Origin: UBA7672 sp964529555
GTDB lineage: Bacteria > Pseudomonadota > Alphaproteobacteria > Caulobacterales > Hyphomonadaceae
Length of the DNA: 64,000 nt
Assembly: GCA_964529555.1 (NCBI GenBank)
Contig: CAZGWV010000001.1
Coordinates: forward strand, 89,556 to 153,555
Direction of reading: 5' to 3'
The position numbers were made by a program, and so were the translations under genes. How positions within the stretch are numbered: the stretch's first letter is position 1; each line of letters begins with the position of its first letter. The notes under the pieces were generated by a model. The model had not been told where the DNA came from, searched no databases, and was given only the letters and a program-made list of their open reading frames with translations. Below, one piece after another: positions 36,723 to 45,733 of this stretch.

Positions 36723-37755
36723 CTGCTTGCCGATACCTCCCGCCATTGAAGTCCGCTCTGTCTCGCGCTGCTATCGCGGGCATGTTGCCGTCGATCAGGC
36801 GTCGATGACGCTCCACGCCGGGCGTATCACCTGTCTGCTGGGGCCGTCTGGCAGCGGCAAGAGCACGCTTCTCCGCTTGATCGCGGGCCTTGAGGATGTC
36901 GACGCAGGCGAAATCCTGGGCCGCGGGGATGTCATCTCGCGCGCCGGATTCACGCTTCCGCCTGAACGCCGCGATATCGGTCTCGTCTTCCAGGACCTCG
37001 CGCTGTTCCCGCATCTTACGGCTGCGCAGAATATTGGCTTTGGCTTGAAATCGTTGCCGCCCGCCACGCAGCGCGAACGAGTCTCCACATTGCTGGAGCA
37101 ATTCCGGCTGGTGCATCGCGCCAATGCCTATCCGCATACGCTTTCAGGCGGCGAACAGCAGCGTGTCGCCATCGCCCGCGCATTGGCGCGCCAGCCTGTG
37201 GCCGTGCTGCTGGATGAGCCCTTCTCGGGTCTGGATGGCCGTCTGAAGGAAGATGTGCGCGGCTCCGTGATCGACGGTCTGCGCCGCGCGGGCGCGGCTG
37301 CTATGATCGTCACGCACGATCCCGAGGAAGCCCTGCTCGTTGCCGACGAACTCGTGCTGATGGCCGAGGGCAGGGTGCTGCAAACGGGCTCGCCGGGCGA
37401 ATGCTATTTGCGGCCTGCCTCGCTTGGCGCTGCGCGGCTGTTGGGCGAGGCCGTTGCGCTCGATGCTGTCATCGCCGGCGGGATGATTGAATCCGCGTTT
37501 GGCAGGTTTGCTGCTGCCGGTCATCCCGATGGCGCGGTTCAACTCCTGCTGCGCCCGGAATCCTTCCAGCTGGACCCGTCCGGCGCTGCCGTTCGTGTGC
37601 TCGGCAGCCGCTTTGCCGGCGCATTCTGGGAACTCTCCGTCGCACGCGATGGAGCGCCCACGAAGGTGAGACTGGCCGAAGCGCCGCCTGTCAGCGAAAA
37701 GCTGAACCTCGCCGTCAGGCCGGACCGCGCGCATATCGTGCCCCGCGCCGGCTGA
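36685..37755 (+). CDS. fbpC: Iron(III) ABC transporter ATP-binding protein
   Basis: A 356-residue ABC ATPase. Walker A is LLGPSGSGKSTLL, the Q-loop LVFQDLALFPHL, the signature HTLSGGEQQRVAIARAL, Walker B AVLLDEPFSGLD and the switch histidine MIVTHDPEEAL. A C-terminal TOBE-like regulatory region follows from residue 240. The GTG at 36685 lies inside fbpB; the start may be some codons later, since the first 19 residues precede the ATPase fold. It completes the fbpABC operon. Confidence 0.94.
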   Translation: MALKLSRIHGADSCLPIPPAIEVRSVSRCYRGHVAVDQASMTLHAGRITCLLGPSGSGKSTLLRLIAGLEDVDAGEILGRGDVISRAGFTLPPERRDIGLVFQDLALFPHLTAAQNIGFGLKSLPPATQRERVSTLLEQFRLVHRANAYPHTLSGGEQQRVAIARALARQPVAVLLDEPFSGLDGRLKEDVRGSVIDGLRRAGAAAMIVTHDPEEALLVADELVLMAEGRVLQTGSPGECYLRPASLGAARLLGEAVALDAVIAGGMIESAFGRFAAAGHPDGAVQLLLRPESFQLDPSGAAVRVLGSRFAGAFWELSVARDGAPTKVRLAEAPPVSEKLNLAVRPDRAHIVPRAG

Positions 37756-37802
37756 CAGACCGCCGGTTTTGCAAGGCGCACGCGCGAGGTTCCGCAGGCG
37801 GA

Positions 37803-37902
37803 NNNNNNNNNNNNNNNNNNNNNNNNNNNNNNNNNNNNNNNNNNNNNNNNNNNNNNNNNNNNNNNNNNNNNNNNNNNNNNNNNNNNNNNNNNNNNNNNNN
37901 NN
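37803..37902. other. Assembly gap, real missing sequence
   Basis: One hundred N without duplicated flanks, so sequence is missing and the true length is unknown. It removes the C-terminal end of the Rieske gene. Confidence 0.9.
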
Positions 37903-38866
37903 GATGGTAGAATTCCGCCAGTGGCGCATGGACCAGATCGGTCGGGCCTGATTTGAACCTGGGCGCGCCAAACGCATTGATCGTGTCGTGCTGCTTCTCG
38001 AGCGATACGCGGTCCTGTTCGGCGACGGTTCGAACGAATGCCATGATCGCCGCACGTTTCAACCAGTTTGGAGCAAGGCCCTTTGGCGTCGTCCAGCAGC
38101 CGAACGGGCGATAGGTGTCGTGTGTTTCGGGTACGAAGAATGCAGTCGCGCAGAGCGTGATCCCTTTGGCGCTTTCCCATCTTCCCTGAAAGGTGACCGG
38201 CGCAAAGTAGCGCCCTGTGCTTCGCTTGCGCTCTCCCTCCAGCAGCCGCGGCATCCATCCGCGATCCGGCGATTGCTGTTCGTAGGTCACCTCGAAACCA
38301 TCATCCCGATATGCCAGCGTCTGCTTTACGGACTGCCTGTGCCGGCTGTCGCGAATGAGACCATCGTGGATGAAGTTGGTGTGGAAGGGATCGAGGATAT
38401 TTTCCAGCGCATCGATCGCCCGTCCGCGCCAGACGCCACGCGAGTACCAGAAGTGATCGTAGTCCGCATCGCCGAGCAGCGGCGGCGGCTCGAATGCGGG
38501 CGACTGCTCATTGCCTTCGAGGCGCACGAAGATCGCGCCGAAGCGCTCGATGGCGGCGATGCGCTCTGCGCCAAGGCGCGACAGGTCCGAACCCTTGTCG
38601 GCGCCCGGCACATCGACGCAACGGCCGGCGCCGTCGAAGCGCCAGCCATGATAGGGGCATTGCAGCGCGCCATCCTTTACCTTGCCGCCGGAGAGCGGAT
38701 AGTTGCGATGCGGGCAGCGGTCCTTGAGGACGCCGACGCCATCGCCGCTTCGGAACAGGACCAGCGGCACATTGGCTACGCGGCGCGCAAGAGGTTTCGA
38801 TTTGAGCTCACGGGAAAGCGCGACCGGAACCCAGGTCGTGGCAAGGCCGGCGGGGAAGGGCGTCAT
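37903..38866 (-). CDS. Rieske [2Fe-2S] oxygenase, C-terminus lost in gap
   Basis: About 321 residues are visible from the ATG at 38866. The Rieske cluster ligands are CPHRNYPL and CPYHGW. The mononuclear iron site is complete: ENILDPFHTNFIHDG gives the bridging acid and the D-x2-H-x4-H facial triad region. This makes it a terminal oxygenase that hydroxylates or desaturates a ring-containing substrate with electrons from an outside reductase; no reductase is encoded nearby. It is the last gene of the seven-gene operon and overlaps the preceding gene by 4 nt. After the gap, the strand overlaps the convergent fbpC end. Confidence 0.88.
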
Positions 38867-39990
38867 TGCAGTGCAATCCTTTCCAGCATCGGACGCATCG
38901 CTTCCAGTGTGGAGGAAAGGCCTTGGTAAGCCAGTCGCCGCCAGCGGGGCAGATGATCGTCGAAAACCATGCAGAACTCCAGAGCGGGACGGGCGCCCCG
39001 GTTTCGCTTGAACGCTGCGGCGCCGGCGGAAAAATTCACCACCAATCTGTCGGCCAGGGCCTTTTCACCGGAGGCGAGCATCGCGATCCTGTAAAGTCCG
39101 CGGGATTGAGGAAGGGTGCGATCATAGCCGAGCAGCGGGTTTATCAATGCGCCTTGATAGACGTGATCGGTCGTGAATGCCTCGATCACGCCCGCCGAAT
39201 TCCGAACCAGCCGCATGCTCAGCACGCCGCTGGCGATCGCTGCGCGCAGTATCCCGGCGCTGTAGGCGGGGTTCGTGGTCGAATACTTGTTTCGATAAAG
39301 ATCATTGTAGAGCGCGAGGACCCGCTTCAGGTCGTCATCGGAGATGTCGCGCGCGGTTTCGAGCGTCAGTCCGTGAGTTTCCATTAGCCGGCGATCATCG
39401 CGAACATCGCGCCGGCGGGACCAGTTCCTGTCCACGTCTTTCAGCAGCCAGACGATACGGCTTAGCAGTCGCCGTCCGCCCGACTGCTCCATCCGCTGAA
39501 CCAGTTCCGCATTGTCTTCGAGGTTCAGCGAGCGCCAGACGATTGCGCGATCCGGGAAGCTGGTGCGAAGGGCGCCCAGCGCCTTGTCGAGATCCTTGCC
39601 GGTCCAGTCGCCATAAAGACTGGTCGAGAACAGGAGGTGATTTGCGAACACGACGGCATCGGCCCTGCCCATGCGGAGCAGGGCCTCGGCGGTATGCGAG
39701 AGCGTTTTGTAGAGCGTAGCCTGCGCTCCCCGGACCTCCCGCGATGCTTCGTCCCGCGCTGCGCGGCCATAGGTGGTCGCCAGGGATGTCAGCCAGCAAT
39801 TGCCGCCAGCCGGAGCGATAATGGAGAATGCTCGATCTTCAAGCTGCAGCGCGTGCGTCGAGAAGGTGGCGTTGCCGAGCGCCGGCGCACCCATATGTGC
39901 AATGGAGCGGAGATACTGGCCGACGCCCTCCTGTCCGTCGCCCCAGGCAATGGTGTGGTCGTCAACGCCGGTGGTGCGAATGACGGGCAT
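38863..39990 (-). CDS. Unrecognised operon protein, possibly GNAT-fold acyltransferase
   Basis: A 375-residue cytoplasmic protein without signal or membrane segments. I cannot place it with certainty. The second half (RVLALYNDLYRNKYSTTNPA to a hydrophobic strand with FTTDHVYQGALINPLLGYD) has the rhythm of GNAT-type acyltransferases such as those that add amino acids or acyl groups. The first 120 residues (FSIIAPAGGNCWLTSLATTY) are distinct. Start and stop overlap neighbours (TGATG with the ATP-grasp gene, ATGA with the Rieske gene), so it is translated with them. Confidence 0.6.
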   Translation of the reverse strand: MPVIRTTGVDDHTIAWGDGQEGVGQYLRSIAHMGAPALGNATFSTHALQLEDRAFSIIAPAGGNCWLTSLATTYGRAARDEASREVRGAQATLYKTLSHTAEALLRMGRADAVVFANHLLFSTSLYGDWTGKDLDKALGALRTSFPDRAIVWRSLNLEDNAELVQRMEQSGGRRLLSRIVWLLKDVDRNWSRRRDVRDDRRLMETHGLTLETARDISDDDLKRVLALYNDLYRNKYSTTNPAYSAGILRAAIASGVLSMRLVRNSAGVIEAFTTDHVYQGALINPLLGYDRTLPQSRGLYRIAMLASGEKALADRLVVNFSAGAAAFKRNRGARPALEFCMVFDDHLPRWRRLAYQGLSSTLEAMRPMLERIALQ

Positions 39991-41138
39991 CAGAGATCCT
40001 CGCCGTTCCACTCGATGTCGGCAGTGGAAGCCGCAGCGAGGCTCTGGCGCCGGAGGAGGGCGATCAGGCCTAGCCGCGCCGCGTCGATGAGCGAGCCGAG
40101 CACGGGCGGGCTATCGCCCGGTGCGGATATGACGTCAGCGCTCACGCGGCGGCGCTCTCTCCATTCCGCCGCTCGTTGATTCAGGAGTGCAGTTGGAAGG
40201 CCATACAGCCACAGGGCGGGGCCGACATGGGTGGGCCGGGCATTGCTGGCAAGCGCGGGCGCTGTTCGTCGGCCCAACATGGCTTCCGCCAGAGCCGCGC
40301 CCCGTTGGAACAGGTGGACGCCGCTTGTTGCGCGGGGGTTGCACTCCAGCAGCCACGGCGTTTCATCCGAGTCGATGATCAGGTCGCAGGCGAACTGCCC
40401 GCGAGGCAGGAGCTTCCGGGTGAGCGTGTCTGCAATCTCCAGTAGTCGATCATGGATGACCGGCCCCAGCGGCTCGAAGGCATATCCCGCGCCACCCTTG
40501 AATCGCCATGGCGATCCATAGGCCGAGAAGGCCGCAAGCCGCGAGTTGTCACTGACGGCGTAGAAGCACACTTCCGCTCCGCGCACGCGCCGTTGTGCAA
40601 CCCAGCCGCCCATCGCCAGCGCGTGGCGGGTTGCAGGGGCTATGCGTGAAGGCCCCACCAGCGTTCGGCTTCCGAAGCGCGAATAGTCCGGCTTGAAGAC
40701 GAGATTCCCGGCGTCCGGCAGCAGGCGTTCAAGATCGGAAGCGGATTTGATGAGAGTAGTCTCAGGCACGGTCAGTCCGAGCGCCTTTGCATTCTGCGCG
40801 AAGAGATATTTTGAGTGTGCCTGCCGCAGCGTGGCGAGGTCCGGCGCAAAGACGCGCGCGTCGGCCATGGCGGCCAGAAAGAAGACTTCCTCACAAGTTG
40901 GGACGATGAGGACCGGGTCGATGTCCAGAATAAGCTGTCGCATCTTGTCGGCAAAGATTCGGAAGTTGGCGCGAGGCGAAGGAAAGCGATGCATCCCGGC
41001 GACGGCTCGCGAGAAAGACGCCATGCGGCTGGGCGCGCAATCCGCCATGTGAACCTCGAGCCCGGCCGCGCGGAAGCTGCGCGCGAGATCAAGCGCTGCA
41101 GGCGCGCGGGCGCCGGTGATGAGGACGCGCTCAGTCAT
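39990..41138 (-). CDS. ATP-grasp ligase
   Basis: A 382-residue ATP-grasp enzyme. The pre-ATP-grasp Rossmann part opens with VLITGARAPAALDLARSF. The grasp domain has LVFKPDYSRFGSRTLVG, which binds ATP, then a loop near GGWVAQRRVRGAEVCFY and the Mg-binding acids in ACDLIIDSDETPWLLECNPR. Such enzymes join a carboxylate to an amine or thiol through an acyl phosphate. It overlaps the adenylate-forming gene by 8 nt. In this operon it could condense an acyl chain with an amino compound, which is inference. Confidence 0.83.
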   Translation of the reverse strand: MTERVLITGARAPAALDLARSFRAAGLEVHMADCAPSRMASFSRAVAGMHRFPSPRANFRIFADKMRQLILDIDPVLIVPTCEEVFFLAAMADARVFAPDLATLRQAHSKYLFAQNAKALGLTVPETTLIKSASDLERLLPDAGNLVFKPDYSRFGSRTLVGPSRIAPATRHALAMGGWVAQRRVRGAEVCFYAVSDNSRLAAFSAYGSPWRFKGGAGYAFEPLGPVIHDRLLEIADTLTRKLLPRGQFACDLIIDSDETPWLLECNPRATSGVHLFQRGAALAEAMLGRRTAPALASNARPTHVGPALWLYGLPTALLNQRAAEWRERRRVSADVISAPGDSPPVLGSLIDAARLGLIALLRRQSLAAASTADIEWNGEDL

Positions 41139-42390
41139 CGGTCCACTGCACGCGGCGGCGCTTCGGTGTGTCTTGCGGCATGGAGGGAACCACTGTGACC
41201 TGGCGGGGAGCGCCCGCCTCGGTTAGCATTTTCGCCAGCATCGCTCCCGCCTTGTCTGCGCCGGGCGCATTGCAGGCGAGGCAAACGCCGGCCGGTGATC
41301 CGGTCGCGCGCCAGTGATCGGAGGGCGCGAGCGACGCCAGGATTGTGGCTTCGGCCTCTCGCGGGAAGATGGTGGTCGCGCCCCAGCGCCAGATATCGGC
41401 TACCCGTCCCTCGACAGGTTCAATCGCCTGCATCGCGGATCCGCACGGACAGGCAGCATTTCGAAGCTGGATGATGTCATCGAGGCGGACGCGCACGATG
41501 GGCTGGCTGGTTCGCCGCAGATCCGTGATGATCGCTCCAACCCGGTCGCTGCTGCCTATGGTCTCGAACTCGAAGGCGATCGAATCTTCGTTGAGATGAA
41601 GCGTGCCATAGCGGCAGGCCGCCGCGAGAAAGCCTTCGGTCGCCTGATAGATGGGATCAGGCCGCGCTCCCAGTGCGTTGGCGATCCAGTCGCGCTCCGA
41701 CGCTCCCATAGGCTCGGCGCCGTAGAACAAGCGCTCGAACTTTGTCGGCGTGAATTTGCCGGAAATCGCCATGGCGGCCAGTTCTGCGAGGATATGGCTG
41801 GGCGCGACGAAGATATCCGGCGCGAAAGCTTCGACTTCGGCGGCGCGGACTTCTGGCGGCAGGGCCAGGCTGAAGAAGCAAAATTCAAAGCGTCCCGCAT
41901 TCGCCACGTCGCGGTACAACGCATTGTCAGCGCGCAGACACAGCCCGATCCGCCGCCGGGACAGGAACGGGGCCGGCAGAAGTTTCGCCAGAGACTGCCC
42001 GAGATAGCGGGCGCGTTCTGCTCTGCTCGACAGGAACATTCCACGCTTGCCGAAGCTTCCTGTGGAATAGCCTGCGTAGACGCCGTGGCGTACTTCGCCT
42101 GCTTCGCCCCGTTCGGCGGCGTTCGCGCCGGTCGCGATCTGCTCGTTACTCAGGGAGAGCGAATTCCACACGCCGGGACTGGCGCGCATGTCGCTGGCGT
42201 CAACAACCGGAAAGTCGCTCATCGGCTTTCCTGCGTGAGCGGACAGCGCGGGCGTTCTGGCCAATGTTGGCGCAAGCCTGCGCCACAGCCGCGCCTGATG
42301 CCTGGAAATATCGGCGCGCGTCTGCAAGGATCGTTGCAGCATCCTTGTCTGGATGAAGGCCTGCAGGACAGCGATGCGGCTGATGCTCAC
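41131..42390 (-). CDS. Adenylate-forming enzyme (coenzyme F390 synthetase-related)
   Basis: A 419-residue protein resembling the F390 synthetase-related / PaaK-like adenylating enzymes. The P-loop-like motif is YAGYSTGSFGKRGMF. Later pieces are FYGAEPMGASERDW, YQATEGFLAAACRYG with the conserved T-E-G, and ITDLRRTSQPIVRVRLDDII. A CPCG pair follows. It would activate a carboxylic acid with ATP. It overlaps the MBL gene by 4 nt and the ATP-grasp gene by 8 nt. Confidence 0.8.
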   Translation of the reverse strand: MSISRIAVLQAFIQTRMLQRSLQTRADISRHQARLWRRLAPTLARTPALSAHAGKPMSDFPVVDASDMRASPGVWNSLSLSNEQIATGANAAERGEAGEVRHGVYAGYSTGSFGKRGMFLSSRAERARYLGQSLAKLLPAPFLSRRRIGLCLRADNALYRDVANAGRFEFCFFSLALPPEVRAAEVEAFAPDIFVAPSHILAELAAMAISGKFTPTKFERLFYGAEPMGASERDWIANALGARPDPIYQATEGFLAAACRYGTLHLNEDSIAFEFETIGSSDRVGAIITDLRRTSQPIVRVRLDDIIQLRNAACPCGSAMQAIEPVEGRVADIWRWGATTIFPREAEATILASLAPSDHWRATGSPAGVCLACNAPGADKAGAMLAKMLTEAGAPRQVTVVPSMPQDTPKRRRVQWTDD

Positions 42391-43229
42391 TCTGGTATGT
42401 CCGCCTTGGCCGCTATTTCAGGGCAATGCGACGGCGCGAGCAGGATATCGCCATTGCGCCCGCCCAGCAGATGCAGGCCGTGAAGCGTCTCGCGATATGA
42501 TCGCGTATTGCCGAGAAGCGCGGTGGTTATGCGGGGAGGCGGAACGTTGTCGCGGATCGCTGCCGAAGACCATGCCGCATCGCCGACGAGAAACGTTCTG
42601 CGCCCGTCGCTGTCACGCATCAGCAGACCCCAGTGGCCGACGCAGTGGCCCGGAAGAGGCACAGCCAGGAGGCTGCCATCGCCCAACAGGTCCGCGCCAG
42701 TGTCGAACGGCTTCATGTCGTCTCCAAGCGGAGCGACGGGCAGATCCTCGAAAAACGTCGCCCGCTGGCCCAACTCCGCAGGCGCGAGCGCCGACAGCAG
42801 CCCTCGACGAACGCGCCCGAAGCGGCTGCCTTGCGTCAATTCGGCGGCGCCTGCGCGCGAGCAGAACAGCCGTGCAGTGGGGAAGGCGTGAAGCCCGGCG
42901 ATGTGATCGCCATGGAAATGCGAAATGACGACGCTGCGGACGTCTTCGGGCGTCAGCCCGTGCCGTTTCAGCTGTTCGGCGGCGCTGTGCCCATCCTTCA
43001 GCTGCACCGGCGTGGCCCACCTGTAGAACCGCTCCGGCATGGGTTTTGTGGCTGCGAAGAAGGCGGGGTCGTATCCGGTGTCGAACAGGATCGCGCCTTC
43101 ACTCGGGTGGATGATTAGTCCGGCCAGAGCGGGAAACTCGATCGGGCAGAATCCGGCGCCGCGCCGCGCCATGCCTGCCGGATGATGGCACAGTCCGGCC
43201 TGCAGGACATGAAACTCACAGCGGGTCAT
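42387..43229 (-). CDS. MBL-fold metallo-hydrolase
   Basis: A 280-residue metallo-beta-lactamase-fold hydrolase. The metal motif is VVISHFHGDHIAGLHAFP. Further ligands are in VPLPGHCVGHWGL and VGDAAW, with a last histidine near LAPSHCPE. The arrangement resembles AHL-lactonase-like members, but the substrate is open. In this operon it might release a thioester or lactone. Overlaps both neighbours by 4 nt. Confidence 0.88.
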   Translation of the reverse strand: MTRCEFHVLQAGLCHHPAGMARRGAGFCPIEFPALAGLIIHPSEGAILFDTGYDPAFFAATKPMPERFYRWATPVQLKDGHSAAEQLKRHGLTPEDVRSVVISHFHGDHIAGLHAFPTARLFCSRAGAAELTQGSRFGRVRRGLLSALAPAELGQRATFFEDLPVAPLGDDMKPFDTGADLLGDGSLLAVPLPGHCVGHWGLLMRDSDGRRTFLVGDAAWSSAAIRDNVPPPRITTALLGNTRSYRETLHGLHLLGGRNGDILLAPSHCPEIAAKADIPE

Positions 43230-44058
43230 GGCGATCCCACCGCAGAGCGTGCTGTGAGCGCCTGCGCCGTTGCAACGGGATCATGCGCAGGCTGGTATCC
43301 AAGCAGGTCGCGTGCGCGCTGGAGGTTGAAAGTCTGCGTGTAGGCCAGCGTTGCAACACCATAGGTTGTCAGGCGCGGCTCCGGTCGTCCCGGCAGGAGG
43401 CCGCATGTCAGCTCCGATGTGCGCGCCACGAACAGTGCGAGTTGCAGGGGGATGGGGCGCAATTCGATGGGCCGCTGCAGGGCCTCAGCGAGTTTTCCGA
43501 CAAGCTGCGCAACGGTTGTCGGCTGTCCGCCTGAGATGTTGATGGCCTTGCCCGCTGTCGTGACCAGATTCTNNNNNNNNNNNNNNNNNNNNNNNNNNNN
43601 NNNNNNNNNNNNNNNNNNNNNNNNNNNNNNNNNNNNNNNNNNNNNNNNNNNNNNNNNNNNNNNNNNNNNNNNTCGCTCAACTCGGGTTGGTCGCGCAGCG
43701 TTGCATAGATCGAAGGCGAGGACACAAACACAAATCCACTGGCGCCAGCGGCGCGCGAAGCGGCGAGCAGGCGCTGCGTCGCGACTACATTGATTGCTTC
43801 AAATGCAGCCTCCGGTCCCCATGGGCTTGAGAGCGCCGCCGCGTGAAATACCGTATCGATGCCTTCGTTCAGCATGTTGAGGTCCATCGTGAGCAGGTCG
43901 CCGCGCACGAACTCATCGGCTGTCTGTCTCAGGCGCTCTTCGTGAGCCTGGCTTCGTCCGGTTGCGCGCACGAAGTATCCTGCATCGCGCAAGGCTGCGC
44001 AGAGGCTGAGCCCCAGGCCCCCGGTCGCGCCAGTCACGAGAGCGCGCCGGGCCGTCAA
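43226..44058 (-). CDS. NAD(P)-dependent epimerase / 3-beta-HSD-like reductase, interrupted by gap
   Basis: An extended short-chain dehydrogenase. The start is a TTG at 44058 overlapping the stop of the KAS III gene; the N-terminus ARRALVTGATGGLGLSLC is the NAD-binding loop. VFHAAALSSPWG and FVFVSSPSIYA (the catalytic Ser region) follow. The gap at 43573-43672 removes the Y-x3-K site. The C-terminal part resumes with INISGGQPTTVAQLV and ends at 43226. About 128 and 115 residues are visible, while relatives have 320-330, so the gap hides roughly 250 bp. Its pairing with a KAS III-like gene recalls OleA-OleD. Confidence 0.85.
43573..43672. other. Assembly gap, real missing sequence
   Basis: One hundred N without duplicated flanks, inside the epimerase gene. 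The protein length argues that the true gap is longer than 100 bp. Confidence 0.85.
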
Positions 44059-45047
44059 AAGCGCAACACCAGCGCGGCGGCGCTGATTCCCGCCGCTGTG
44101 CCCAACAGCAAGGCTTTGGCGCCGGGCTGGATGCGCCCCGCACGATAGGCGGTGACCAGCGCCATCGGCAACGACGCAGCTATCTGGTTGCCATGCGTGC
44201 CGAATATGTCGATCACGCGCGCGGGATCGCCGCCCATCAGCCGGCGCACATGCTCGACACCCGGATGGCTTGCCTGGTGGCACACCACGAGATCGACTGT
44301 CTCCCGGCTTGTGCCGGCTTCCTTCAGGACGTCGTCGATAAGCCTCGGCAGGCTTCGCGCGGCGGCCTTGAAGATGCCGAATGCGTCCATACGGAATTTC
44401 GATCCTTCCAGCAGCGCATCGATGGCGTCGGCGCGTATCCGGGTGCCGCCGGATCGCAGCGTTGCGAGTTCCTTGCCGTCTCCATATGTTTCGAACCGTC
44501 GCGAGAGCAGGCCGGGGCCGTCGCTTTCCACGCACGCTTCAACGCAGATGGCGGCGGCCCCGTCGCCGAATATGGAGAAGGTCTGGCGATCCTCGGGATC
44601 GAGACCGGCAGAGGCAATGTCGCTCGCGACGATCACCGCGCGCCGGAAGCGACCTGCGGTAAAGCCCATGGCGACGATGTCGAGTGCGGTGACAAAAGAC
44701 AGGCACGTCTGGTTGACGTCGAAGGCCCAGATGCCTGATCGCCCCAGACCCAGCGCATTCTGGATGAGTACGGATGTGCCGGGGATAGGCTGCTCCATCA
44801 CCGCGCATGCGCCTACCAGCACGTCGAAAGCGCCGTCGCCCCAGCCCGCCATCGCGATCGCCTCGCGCGCCGCCGCGGCGCCCATGACCGAACTTGTTTC
44901 GTCCGGCGCGGCGATATTACGGGTGCGGATCCCGAAGCGTTGCTCGGTCCACCCAGATGGTTCGCCGAACAGCGAGTCCAACTCGGTCGATGGGCGGGCG
45001 GTGCGCGGCGTGTAGCTGCCGTATCCGGCCACTCTGAACGGCGTCAT
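44055..45047 (-). CDS. 3-oxoacyl-ACP synthase III-family condensing enzyme
   Basis: A 330-residue thiolase-fold enzyme. The catalytic triad is readable: Cys in DVNQTCLSFVTALD, His in VVCHQASHPGVEH, and Asn in GTHGNQIAASLPMAL. The early EQRFGIRTRNIAAPDE stretch is also typical of KAS III. It would condense acyl thioesters and starts the operon. Only a short leader precedes the ATG at 45047, and no clear ribosome-binding site is seen there. FabH-like enzymes outside the fab cluster usually serve specialised pathways, including OleA hydrocarbon synthesis and small natural products. Confidence 0.9.
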   Translation of the reverse strand: MTPFRVAGYGSYTPRTARPSTELDSLFGEPSGWTEQRFGIRTRNIAAPDETSSVMGAAAAREAIAMAGWGDGAFDVLVGACAVMEQPIPGTSVLIQNALGLGRSGIWAFDVNQTCLSFVTALDIVAMGFTAGRFRRAVIVASDIASAGLDPEDRQTFSIFGDGAAAICVEACVESDGPGLLSRRFETYGDGKELATLRSGGTRIRADAIDALLEGSKFRMDAFGIFKAAARSLPRLIDDVLKEAGTSRETVDLVVCHQASHPGVEHVRRLMGGDPARVIDIFGTHGNQIAASLPMALVTAYRAGRIQPGAKALLLGTAAGISAAALVLRF

Positions 45048-45344
45048 GGCCTTTGAGGTACTCAATCGGCATTCCCCACCGGTCGACTGCGGGTCGCCCT
45101 GCCTGTGCGTGGCAGTAAACCCGAATTCCGGTCGAGGCGGAATAGCCGACCGGAATAGGCCGATTGTGTGCCGGCGAGACCGTCGCCCAGCTGTCATTTG
45201 TGGCGCAAATGTCCCTTTTCGGCCATTTTACCTGCCGCGACACGAACAGCGCCGCTCATAAAATCACATCCAGCCAAGCTGGCGGCGCCGCTCCAGGCTG
45301 CGTGCAATTTCGGGCCGGCCAACGCAGCCCGGCTTGTGCGCGAT

Positions 45345-45482
45345 CTATGTGATCAGCGTTATGGCTACCTCAAACAGACTTACGCAAAGCGAAATCATGC
45401 TTGGCAGGATCACGACTGCCCCGCTGAGCACAGCAAGGGCGACGATCCAGCCCGCCTTCCGCTTCTTCGTTGCTTTCGTCAT
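45345..45482 (-). CDS. Small membrane protein, 45 residues
   Basis: A short gene 11 bp after ccoS on the same strand. The product starts MTKATKKRKAGW, very basic, and continues with one hydrophobic segment (IVALAVLSGAVVILPS) and a second hydrophobic stretch to the stop. The pattern is that of a small inner-membrane protein with its N-terminus inside. Not recognised. Position suggests the end of the cco transcript. Between it and the KAS III gene (45048-45344) I see nothing. Confidence 0.45.
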   Translation of the reverse strand: MTKATKKRKAGWIVALAVLSGAVVILPSMISLCVSLFEVAITLIT

Positions 45483-45493
45483 CTGCTGAACCT

Positions 45494-45733
45494 TCAACTA
45501 TGGCGATCGTCTTTGCGTGTCGCGGGTGGGAATGGAACAGGGGAGCGCCGTTTCGGGCGATGTTCGGCCGATGCTGGATCTGCGATTGGATGGTCTTCGT
45601 CGTCGAGAAGGATTCTTTCGGCCGCTCCAGACAGATCCTCATACTGGCCCGACTTGAGGGACCAGAAGAAGGCGGCTAGTCCTGCTGCTCCCATCAGCAG
45701 AGCGATCGGCACGAGCCAGATCAGGACACTCAT
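45494..45733 (-). CDS. ccoS: cbb3-type cytochrome oxidase assembly protein CcoS
   Basis: A 79-residue CcoS. The N-terminal membrane anchor (SVLIWLVPIALLMGAAGLA) is followed by the family motif FFWSLKSGQYEDLSGAAERIL. It is needed for cofactor insertion into the cbb3 oxidase. The start overlaps the ccoI stop by 4 nt. Confidence 0.95.
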   Translation of the reverse strand: MSVLIWLVPIALLMGAAGLAAFFWSLKSGQYEDLSGAAERILLDDEDHPIADPASAEHRPKRRSPVPFPPATRKDDRHS

